In this document: piece by piece, positions 11,219 to 17,174 of the stretch
Layout: the number at the start of each line of letters is the position of its first letter
Position numbering within the stretch: the first letter of the stretch is position 1
Assembly (NCBI GenBank): GCA_902492855.1
Contig: CABUMU010000036.1
Span: 1 to 17,174 of the forward strand
Length of the DNA stretch: 17,174 nt
Direction: 5' to 3'
Origin: an uncultured Collinsella sp.
Lineage (GTDB): Bacteria > Actinomycetota > Coriobacteriia > Coriobacteriales > Coriobacteriaceae
Position numbers and translations under genes: made by a program
Notes under the pieces: model-generated
The model's input: only the letters and a program-made list of their open reading frames with translations
What the model was told of the DNA's origin: nothing
The model's database searches: none

Positions 11219-13690
11219 ATGCGGCATGTGCATATTCATGTGACGGGCATTGTGCAGGGCGTTGGCATGCGGCCATTTGTGTATCGCGAGGCCATGGCGC
11301 ATGGCATTTGCGGATGGGTGCTCAACTCGGGCGACGGCGTGCATATCGAGGCGCACGCTCCGGCCGATGCGCTCGATGCTTTTGTTGCCGCGCTTTCTGA
11401 GCATGCGCCCGCGGCGGCTCGCGTTGAGCATGTCGAGGTTGTAGACCTAGCACCCGGCAACTGGGATGCCGCTAACGAGCAGGGCTTTCGCATTGTGGCG
11501 TCGCAGGACCAGACCGCGCACACGACGCTCGTTTCGCCCGATATCGCCACCTGTGACGATTGCCTGCGCGAGTTGTTCGATCCCGCCGACCGACGCTATC
11601 ACTACCCCTTTATCAACTGCACCAACTGCGGCCCACGCTTTACCATCATCCGGTCGCTGCCTTATGACCGAGCGGCTACCTCGATGGACCGTTTCCCCAT
11701 GTGCCCCGCCTGCGCCGCAGAGTATGCCGATCCACTCGACCGTCGCTTTCACGCACAGCCCGATGCCTGCTTTGATTGCGGGCCGCATATTACGTGGCGC
11801 GAGGCTGTGAACGGCGATGCGTGCGGGAATTCGTCCGCGACACCGGCCGTCGGCACCACACGCGAGGCCAGCGACGCTATCATCGAGCGCTGCGTTGAGC
11901 TGCTGGCCAGCGGCGGCATCGTCGCCATCAAGGGCCTGGGCGGATTCCACCTGGCCTGCGATGCCGCCAACGAGCAGGCGGTGGCCGAGTTGCGCCGTCG
12001 CAAACGCCGCAGCAATAAGCCGCTTGCCGTCATGGTGCACAGTCTTGCCGATGCCGGGCGCCTGTGTCACATCGACGATGCTGAACGCGATCTGCTCGCT
12101 GGCAGTATCCGCCCCATCGTGCTGCTGCGCCGGCGTGCTGTTTGCGGGAGCGACGGCGATTCTCCCGACGCCCTCGTACTCGCACCGTCCGTCGCGCACG
12201 ACTTGCCCGAGCTCGGCGTCATGCTCCCCTATACGCCGCTTCAACATCTGTTGCTTGCCGCGGCAGAAGCCTGCGGTATGCACGCGCTCGTCATGACCAG
12301 CGGCAACCTGAGCGAAGAGCCCATCGAGACCGATGACGATCTTGCCTGGGAGCGCCTCGTTGCCGCCGGCATTGCCGACGCGCTGCTCGGCAACGATCGA
12401 GCGATTCTCTCGCGCTATGACGATTCCGTGGTGCGCGTGGTCGACGGCGCCGTTATGCCCGTTCGCCGCGCTCGTGGATATGCACCCCAGCCGCTGCCGT
12501 TGCCGGCGCTCGACGGCGCTCCGTCCTGCGTACTCGCCTGCGGGCCGCAACAAAAGGCCACGATTACGCTCACGCGTGAAGGGACGAACGGCGAGGCGAC
12601 CTGTTTTGTGTCGCAGCATATCGGCGATGTTGAAAACGGCGGGACCTTCGATGCCTGGAACGCCGCGCGCACGCGCTTGGAAGATCTCTTTGACTTGGCG
12701 CCCGCCGCCTTGGCCTGCGATTTACACCCCAGCTATCTATCGGGCCAGTGGGCGCGCGAGCAGGCGCGAAAATGCAATCTGCCGCTCGTCGAGGTGCAGC
12801 ACCATCATGCGCATATCGCGAGCGTAATGGCCGAGGCCATCGCCGCGAGCCAGCTTACAACCGACGCGCGCGTCCTTGGCATCGCCTTTGACGGCACCGG
12901 CGCCGGCACCGATGGGACCATTTGGGGCGGCGAGTTTCTTGTTGCCAGCCTTGGCGGCTTTGAGCGCGCCGCGCATTTGCGCACCTGGGCGCTCCCCGGT
13001 GGGGCGGCCTCCGTGCGCGGCGCCCGCCGCAACGCCTTTGCCCTGCTCAGTGAGCTCGGTCTGCTCGAGCACCCAGGTACCGCTCGGCTTTTGAACAGCC
13101 TTGACGAGCAAACGCGCAGCATAACGGCAACGATGATCGAGCGCGGCATCAACAGTCCGCGCACCAGCAGCATGGGTCGCCTGTTTGATGCCGCAGCCGC
13201 GATTTTGGGCATTTGCGGCCAGGCAACCTACGAGGGCGAACCCGCCATCGAGCTCGAAGCCGCCGCCTGGCGCGCACTCGACAACGAAATCGCCCATTTT
13301 TCCGACGACAACGCCGGCTATTTCGCATCTGGCCCATCGTGGTTGGACGGCTCCTATGTTCTGGACCAGAAAGCACTCTTTGTGGCACTTTTGGAGGGAA
13401 TTGAAGCCGGAGCGCCCGTCGACAGGCTCGCACTCGACTTCCATGTCGCCGTCGCGCGCTCCTCGGCGCGCATCGCCAGCGAAATCTGCGTGCACGAGGG
13501 CATCGACACCGTCGCGCTCTCGGGCGGCGTGTTCATGAACCGACTTCTGCTTCAGCTCCTCACCCGCGAGCTCAAAAGCGCAGGCCTTACTGTCCTTGTC
13601 CCCCACACCGTACCCGTCAATGACGGCTGCATCGCCTACGGTCAGGCGGCGGTCGCAAGCGCTCGTCTTGCGCAGATTGCATCACAGTAG
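11219..13690 (+). CDS. hypF: carbamoyltransferase HypF of [NiFe] hydrogenase maturation
   Basis: HypF uses carbamoyl phosphate and ATP to carbamoylate the C-terminal Cys of HypE, the first step of cyanide ligand synthesis. The 823-residue protein has all four domains: acylphosphatase (about 1-92; VTGIVQGVGMRPFVYREA); two zinc fingers with C112, C115, C134, C137, C162, C165, C184 and C187 in the classical CxxC-18-CxxC-24-CxxC-18-CxxC spacing; a YrdC-like domain (about 215-410; GGIVAIKGLGGFHLACDA, MTSGNLSEEP); and a Kae1-like carbamoyltransferase domain with QHHHAHIASVMAE, AFDGTGAGTDGTIWGGE and ALSGGVFMNR. The ATG at 11219 is preceded by GAGGGG; an in-frame TTG at 11192 lies in the repeat and is rejected. 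It precedes hypC by 134 bp. Confidence 0.98.
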   Translation: MRHVHIHVTGIVQGVGMRPFVYREAMAHGICGWVLNSGDGVHIEAHAPADALDAFVAALSEHAPAAARVEHVEVVDLAPGNWDAANEQGFRIVASQDQTAHTTLVSPDIATCDDCLRELFDPADRRYHYPFINCTNCGPRFTIIRSLPYDRAATSMDRFPMCPACAAEYADPLDRRFHAQPDACFDCGPHITWREAVNGDACGNSSATPAVGTTREASDAIIERCVELLASGGIVAIKGLGGFHLACDAANEQAVAELRRRKRRSNKPLAVMVHSLADAGRLCHIDDAERDLLAGSIRPIVLLRRRAVCGSDGDSPDALVLAPSVAHDLPELGVMLPYTPLQHLLLAAAEACGMHALVMTSGNLSEEPIETDDDLAWERLVAAGIADALLGNDRAILSRYDDSVVRVVDGAVMPVRRARGYAPQPLPLPALDGAPSCVLACGPQQKATITLTREGTNGEATCFVSQHIGDVENGGTFDAWNAARTRLEDLFDLAPAALACDLHPSYLSGQWAREQARKCNLPLVEVQHHHAHIASVMAEAIAASQLTTDARVLGIAFDGTGAGTDGTIWGGEFLVASLGGFERAAHLRTWALPGGAASVRGARRNAFALLSELGLLEHPGTARLLNSLDEQTRSITATMIERGINSPRTSSMGRLFDAAAAILGICGQATYEGEPAIELEAAAWRALDNEIAHFSDDNAGYFASGPSWLDGSYVLDQKALFVALLEGIEAGAPVDRLALDFHVAVARSSARIASEICVHEGIDTVALSGGVFMNRLLLQLLTRELKSAGLTVLVPHTVPVNDGCIAYGQAAVASARLAQIASQ

Positions 13691-13764
13691 CTCGCCCTCG
13701 CACCCCACCGCGCCCAGCCGTCTCACAGGCGTAACGCGTTTGCCCGCGAACCCCGCGAGCGCTA

Positions 13765-13778
13765 CCATCAACTGATGG
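13765..13778. other. small palindrome between hypF and hypC
   Basis: CCATCA and TGATGG flank AC, 47 bp ahead of hypC in the 134-bp gap. The rest of the gap shows no clear promoter. It could be a protein-binding site or chance. Confidence 0.25.
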
Positions 13779-13824
13779 ATTATTGAGCGCTCATCCAGCG
13801 CAAAGCGTATACAAGGGGAACAAT

Positions 13825-14085
13825 ATGTGCCTTGCCGTTCCCGGTAAAGTAGTCAAACGCGACGACGGCCTCAAGGCCACCGTCGACATGATGGGCATCG
13901 AGCGCCCCGTGTCGCTGCGACTCGTGCCGACGGCGCAGGTTGGCGACTATATTCTCGTACACGCCGGCTTTGGCATCCAGATTGTCGACGAGCAGGAAGC
14001 ACAGGAAACGCTCGAGCTTGTTAATGCCATGTCCGAGCTGGTCGAAGAAGACCAGCTGGCCACCAACCCGGCGGAGGCTTACTAG
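13825..14085 (+). CDS. hypC: hydrogenase maturation chaperone HypC
   Basis: HypC (86 residues) carries the Fe(CN)2CO group with HypD and delivers it to the hydrogenase large subunit. The N terminus MCLAVPGKVV is the family signature: after Met removal Cys2 becomes the N-terminal residue and is the essential iron ligand. An OB-like beta barrel follows, with LRLVPTAQVGDYILVHAGFGIQ, then a helical tail. I chose the ATG at 13825 because it gives the MCLAVPG start and has AAGGGGAA upstream; the earlier in-frame start would add 14 unrelated residues. The stop codon overlaps the GTG start of hypD (TAGTG), indicating translational coupling with its partner. Confidence 0.97.
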   Translation: MCLAVPGKVVKRDDGLKATVDMMGIERPVSLRLVPTAQVGDYILVHAGFGIQIVDEQEAQETLELVNAMSELVEEDQLATNPAEAY

Positions 14086-15197
14086 TGGCGCCCGAGCAGC
14101 CGGCTCGCTCCGGTATCGATTTCTCGGCATTCCGCGATCCCAAGCTGGCTCGCGAGCTCATCGAGCGCATTCATGAGCTTGTCGGCGACCGCACCATCAA
14201 CCTTATGGAAGTCTGCGGCACGCATACCGTGAGCATCGGGCGCTATGGCTTTCGCTCCATTATGCCGGCAGGGCTCAAGCTGCTGAGCGGCCCGGGCTGC
14301 CCCGTCTGCGTCACCGCCAACCGCGACATCGACCACGCAATCGCGCTCGCCAACATAGACGGCGCCATCATCACCACCTTTGGCGACATGATGCGCGTGC
14401 CCGGATCATCCACCTCGCTCGCTGCGCAAAAGGCGGCGGGGCGCGATATTCGCATTGTGTACTCCCCGCTCGACGCGCTCGACATTGCCGAGCAAAACCC
14501 TGATCGCCCGGTCATTTTTATGGGCGTGGGCTTTGAGACTACGACGCCCACCATCGCCGTCGCCATCTTGGAGGCCGAGGCACGCGGGCTTTTGAACTTC
14601 TCGGTCTATTGCGCCCACAAGACCACGCCGCCGGCGCTGCGCGCCATCGCCAACGACCCCGAGACCGCCATCGACGGCTTTATCCTGCCGGGCCACGTCG
14701 CCACCATCACGGGCTTGGCCCCCTTTGGCTTTTTGGTCGACGAATTCAATACCCCGGGCGTGGTCACGGGATTTGAGCCCGTCGATATCCTGCAGGGCAT
14801 CTGCATGCTGGTCCAGATGGTTGTCGAGGACAGGCCGGCGATTGACAACGCCTACCGTCGCGGCGTCAATGCCGACGGCAATCCCGTAGCGCGCCAGCTG
14901 GTCGAGCAGGTATTTGAGCCGTGCGATACCACGTGGCGCGGGCTGGGATCGATTGCGGCTTCGGGACTCGCCATTCGTCCCGAGTTTTCGCACTTTGATG
15001 CCAGCATGCGCTTTGACGTGTCCATCGAGCCGACGGTCGAGCCACGCGGGTGCCGCTGCGGCGACGTGCTGCGCGGGGCCATTACGCCGAGCGACTGCCC
15101 CCTGTTCGGCCACGCTTGTGCGCCCGAGCATCCCGTCGGCCCCTGCATGGTGAGCTCCGAGGGCAGCTGCGCAGCATATTTCCGCTACCGAGGCTAA
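14085..15197 (+). CDS. hypD: hydrogenase maturation protein HypD
   Basis: HypD is the iron-sulphur scaffold on which the Fe(CN)2CO unit is built with HypC and from the HypE thiocyanate. The 370-residue protein has the redox and iron-site cysteines C44 (CGTHT) and C72/C75 (SGPGCPVCVT), equivalent to C41, C69 and C72 of the E. coli protein at a constant offset of three. Further motifs are TTFGDMMRVPG, GVGFETTTPT, CAHKTTPPALRA and ILPGHVATITG. The C-terminal cluster domain supplies more cysteines, in the segments GCRCGDVLRG, SDCPLFGHACAPEHP and PCMVSSEGSCAAYF, for the [4Fe-4S] cluster. It starts with GTG at 14085, with GGAGG seven nt upstream. All conserved residues I can check are intact. Confidence 0.98.
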   Translation: MAPEQPARSGIDFSAFRDPKLARELIERIHELVGDRTINLMEVCGTHTVSIGRYGFRSIMPAGLKLLSGPGCPVCVTANRDIDHAIALANIDGAIITTFGDMMRVPGSSTSLAAQKAAGRDIRIVYSPLDALDIAEQNPDRPVIFMGVGFETTTPTIAVAILEAEARGLLNFSVYCAHKTTPPALRAIANDPETAIDGFILPGHVATITGLAPFGFLVDEFNTPGVVTGFEPVDILQGICMLVQMVVEDRPAIDNAYRRGVNADGNPVARQLVEQVFEPCDTTWRGLGSIAASGLAIRPEFSHFDASMRFDVSIEPTVEPRGCRCGDVLRGAITPSDCPLFGHACAPEHPVGPCMVSSEGSCAAYFRYRG

Positions 15198-15202
15198 TAG
15201 GT

Positions 15203-15226
15203 TCCGCCGTTCTAACGAACGGCGGA
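15203..15226 (+). other. hairpin between hypD and hypE
   Basis: TCCGCCGTTC and GAACGGCGGA form a perfect 10-bp stem with a TAAC loop just after the hypD stop codon. No T-run follows, so it is more likely an RNA stabiliser or a partial attenuator than a terminator. Confidence 0.5.
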
Positions 15227-15250
15227 CCAGTCGACGCTGCGCCTCACCCA

Positions 15251-15256
15251 TATAAT
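15251..15256 (+). promoter_or_regulatory. candidate -10 element ahead of hypE
   Basis: A perfect TATAAT lies 25 nt before the hypE start, after the hypD hairpin. No good -35 is found at 16-18 nt (a TCGACG at 14 nt is too close). An internal promoter for hypE is possible. Confidence 0.35.
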
Positions 15257-15281
15257 TCCACCCACGATTGGAGTTTTCGAT

Positions 15282-16316
15282 ATGTCCCATAGCGTTACCG
15301 ATAGCACCGTCCTGTTGGGCCACGGCTCTGGCGGTCAGATGATGAAACGCATCATCGATGAGGTCTTTTTGGATGCCTTTGGGTCGCCCGAGTTGCTCGA
15401 GGGCAACGATGCCGGCGTCGCCGCGCTGCCCACGAGCGGGCGCATTGCCATGTCGACCGACAGCTTTGTAGTCTCGCCGCAGTTCTTCCCCGGTGGCAAC
15501 ATCGGCCGCCTAGCCGTGTGCGGAACCGTTAACGATGTCGCGACCTCGGGCGCCAACGTGCGCTACCTATCGTGCGGCTTTATCCTCGAAGAGGGCTATC
15601 CCATGGACAAGCTCCGCCAGATTGTGCAGACGATGGCCGAAACGGCGCATGAGGCGGGCGTGTCCATAATCACGGGCGACACCAAGGTGGTCGAGCGCGG
15701 CGGGGCCGACGGCGTCTACATCAATACCGCCGGCGTGGGCGAGGTTCCCACGGGCGTGGCGCTCAGCGGCGCCAACTGCCGCCCCGGCGATGTCATCCTG
15801 GTCTCGGGTACGCTGGGCGACCACGGCATCGCCATCATGAGCCAACGCGAGGGCTTGGCGTTTTCGAGCACGATCGAAAGCGATGCCGCACCGCTCAACC
15901 ACCTGATTGCCGACGTTCTGGCCGCAGCACCCGACACACGCTGCTTCCGCGACCCCACGCGCGGTGGCCTGGCCTCGACGCTCAACGAGTTTGCGCAGGC
16001 CAGCGGCGTTGCCATGGAGATCGACGAGGACGATGTGCCCGTGCGCCCCGACGTGCAGGCAGCCTGCGAGATGCTCGGCTACGATGTGCTGCAGGTGGCA
16101 AACGAGGGCAAGATGGTTGCCGTCGTGCCGGCCGAGCAAGCCGATGCCGCGCTGAGCGCCATGCGCGCCGCCCGCTACGGCGAGAATGCCGCCGTCATCG
16201 GTCGCGTGTTGCCGCTTGCCGAGGGCGCCCGTCCCGCCGTGCGCGTGCGCACCGGCTGGGGTTCGACCCGCATCCTCGACATGCTCGTAGGAGAGCAGCT
16301 GCCGAGAATTTGCTAA
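15282..16316 (+). CDS. hypE: hydrogenase maturation protein HypE
   Basis: HypE is a PurM-like ATP-dependent dehydratase that turns its own C-terminal thiocarboxamide into thiocyanate, the source of the cyanide ligands. The 344-residue protein starts with LLGHGSGGQMMKRII, followed by EGNDAGVAAL, MSTDSFVVSPQFFPGGNIG and VCGTVNDVATSGANVRYLS, all in the ATP-binding half, and ITGDTKVVERGGADGVYINT. The C-terminal half carries RDPTRGGLASTLNEFA. The protein ends in PRIC, so the modifiable Cys344 is the very last residue, as required. The start at 15282 has GGAG eight nt upstream. The gap to hypD is 84 bp with a hairpin and a possible -10. Confidence 0.98.
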   Translation: MSHSVTDSTVLLGHGSGGQMMKRIIDEVFLDAFGSPELLEGNDAGVAALPTSGRIAMSTDSFVVSPQFFPGGNIGRLAVCGTVNDVATSGANVRYLSCGFILEEGYPMDKLRQIVQTMAETAHEAGVSIITGDTKVVERGGADGVYINTAGVGEVPTGVALSGANCRPGDVILVSGTLGDHGIAIMSQREGLAFSSTIESDAAPLNHLIADVLAAAPDTRCFRDPTRGGLASTLNEFAQASGVAMEIDEDDVPVRPDVQAACEMLGYDVLQVANEGKMVAVVPAEQADAALSAMRAARYGENAAVIGRVLPLAEGARPAVRVRTGWGSTRILDMLVGEQLPRIC

Positions 16317-16420
16317 CGACAAAGGCTCAGGGCTATTAAAGATATTCAGATTCCAAACATGCCCGGCACGCATGCCCAGTATCATGGGGTGCGTTTTGAA
16401 ACCCAATGACGGGAGCTTTC

Positions 16421-17089
16421 ATGGCAGCAGCTTTTTCCCATGTGATCTTTGACCTGGACGGTACCATCCTCAACACACTCGAGGACCTGGCGGCCGCCGG
16501 CAACCATACCTGCGAGATGCACGGCTGGCCCACGTTTGCCGTAGACGAGTACCGCTACAAGGTGGGAAACGGCATGCTCAAGCTGGTTGAGCGCTTTATG
16601 CCCGCCGAGTATGCGGGCGACGGCCGCATGTTTGAGCAGACGCTTGCCGAGTTTAGGGCTTACTACGGCGAGCACAAGGAGGACCACACCGTCCCCTATG
16701 CCGGCACGATCGAGATGCTCGACCGCCTACGCGCCGCGGGCGTTCAGCTTGCCGTGCTCACCAACAAGGACCACATCTCGGCGGCTCCGCTTATCGAGAA
16801 GTATTTTGGTTCCGAGCGCTTTGCGCTGGTGCAGGGCCGTGTCGATGCGTTTCCGCCCAAGCCCGAAGCCCCCGTCACGCTACATGTGATGGAAGAGCTA
16901 GGCGCCGACCCGGCGACCACACTCTACGTAGGCGATTCCAATGTCGATATCCTGACCGGCCACAACGCCGGCCTTAAGAGTGCGGGCGTCAGCTGGGGTT
17001 TCCGCGGCCGCGCAGAGCTGGAAGCCGCCGGCGCCGACTACGTGGTGGACACCCAGGGCGAGCTCGCAGCGCTAATCCTGGGCGAGTAA
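16421..17089 (+). CDS. HAD-family phosphatase, phosphoglycolate phosphatase-like
   Basis: The 222-residue soluble protein belongs to the haloacid dehalogenase superfamily, subfamily I with a helical cap. Motif I is FDLDGTILNT with nucleophile D11 and acid D13; the cap domain spans about residues 20-90 (contains YKVGNGMLKLVERFMP); motif II is VLTNK; motif III Lys is in FPPKPEA; motif IV is VGDSNVDILTGHNAG. This is the pattern of Gph and related small-molecule phosphatases, but the substrate (2-phosphoglycolate, pyrophosphate or a sugar phosphate) cannot be told. The ATG at 16421 is preferred over 16406 because GGGAG lies just upstream and the fold starts immediately. It follows hypE by 104 bp and is probably unrelated to hydrogenase maturation. 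Confidence 0.94.
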   Translation: MAAAFSHVIFDLDGTILNTLEDLAAAGNHTCEMHGWPTFAVDEYRYKVGNGMLKLVERFMPAEYAGDGRMFEQTLAEFRAYYGEHKEDHTVPYAGTIEMLDRLRAAGVQLAVLTNKDHISAAPLIEKYFGSERFALVQGRVDAFPPKPEAPVTLHVMEELGADPATTLYVGDSNVDILTGHNAGLKSAGVSWGFRGRAELEAAGADYVVDTQGELAALILGE

Positions 17090-17097
17090 CGAGCGAC

Positions 17098-17112
17098 GCT
17101 GCTTAACGCAGC
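17098..17112 (+). other. weak hairpin after the HAD phosphatase
   Basis: GCTGC and GCAGC flank TTAAC, 9 bp after the stop codon. There is no T-tract. The remaining bases to the window edge hold nothing I can assign. Confidence 0.2.
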
Positions 17113-17174
17113 TGCGACAATGCTGTTGCGCGGAAAGTAGTCGTAGGTGACGTTCTTAAACGACTAGTCAGACA

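Noticed and set aside
11447..12619. 390-codon minus-strand frame inside hypF
   Set aside because: It lies wholly within a certain hypF with intact motifs; no domain or start signal is visible.
14406..15323. 305-codon minus-strand frame opposite hypD
   Set aside because: Antisense to a fully conserved hypD, with a composition typical of mirrored GC-rich coding sequence.

Overview
This 17.2 kb window is a GC-rich bacterial chromosome segment. A dnaK-grpE-dnaJ-hspR heat-shock cluster, a 3H-domain NiaR at the end of a nadA-nadB-nadC operon, and a nikR-hypF-hypC-hypD-hypE nickel-hydrogenase block suggest an anaerobic actinobacterium of the class Coriobacteriia, most likely Collinsella or a close relative. 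This placement is from gene content and protein flavour only; no database search was possible.

Layout. (1) Positions 1-4047, minus strand: dnaK, grpE, a zinc-finger-less dnaJ and the start of a MerR-type hspR, transcribed right to left and cut by the left window edge. (2) Positions 4048-4705: the longest non-coding stretch. It holds the dnaK leader with a GC hairpin, an AT-rich promoter region, a three-copy 62-bp tandem repeat built from inverted half-units, and a ferredoxin promoter. (3) Positions 4706-4968, plus strand: a 61-residue 2[4Fe-4S] ferredoxin followed by a 16-bp-stem bidirectional terminator. (4) Positions 4982-8848, minus strand: nadA, nadB, nadC and niaR, a de novo NAD operon apparently repressed by its own last gene product through a perfect 19-bp inverted repeat centred on the promoter -35. 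(5) Positions 8940-9666: a short peptide-like remnant or repeat and an unassigned 191-residue protein, minus strand. (6) Positions 9790-10110: thioredoxin. (7) Positions 10342-16316, plus strand: a small His/Met-rich unknown protein coupled to nikR, then hypF, hypC, hypD and hypE, which build the Fe(CN)2CO group of [NiFe] hydrogenases. (8) Positions 16421-17089: a HAD-family phosphatase.

How the genes work together. DnaK, DnaJ and GrpE are the Hsp70 cycle and HspR is its expected repressor. NadB, NadA and NadC convert aspartate and dihydroxyacetone phosphate to nicotinate mononucleotide, and NiaR shuts this down when niacin is available. HypF and HypE make the thiocyanate carrier and HypC and HypD assemble the iron ligands; NikR is the expected nickel sensor. 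HypA and HypB, the nickel-insertion pair, are not in the window.

The most unusual points are: a small protein with an HxxxHxxxH helix face fused translationally to a NikR that carries its own His/Cys-rich N-terminal tail; two unrelated-looking REP-type palindromes that share a GGGAC core; the 62-bp composite repeat upstream of dnaK; a strong internal ribosome-binding site and start in grpE; and a protein that looks like a catalytically dead uracil-DNA-glycosylase relative. No CRISPR array, insertion sequence, phage gene, tRNA or rRNA was seen. I found no clear evidence of a wholly new multi-gene system.
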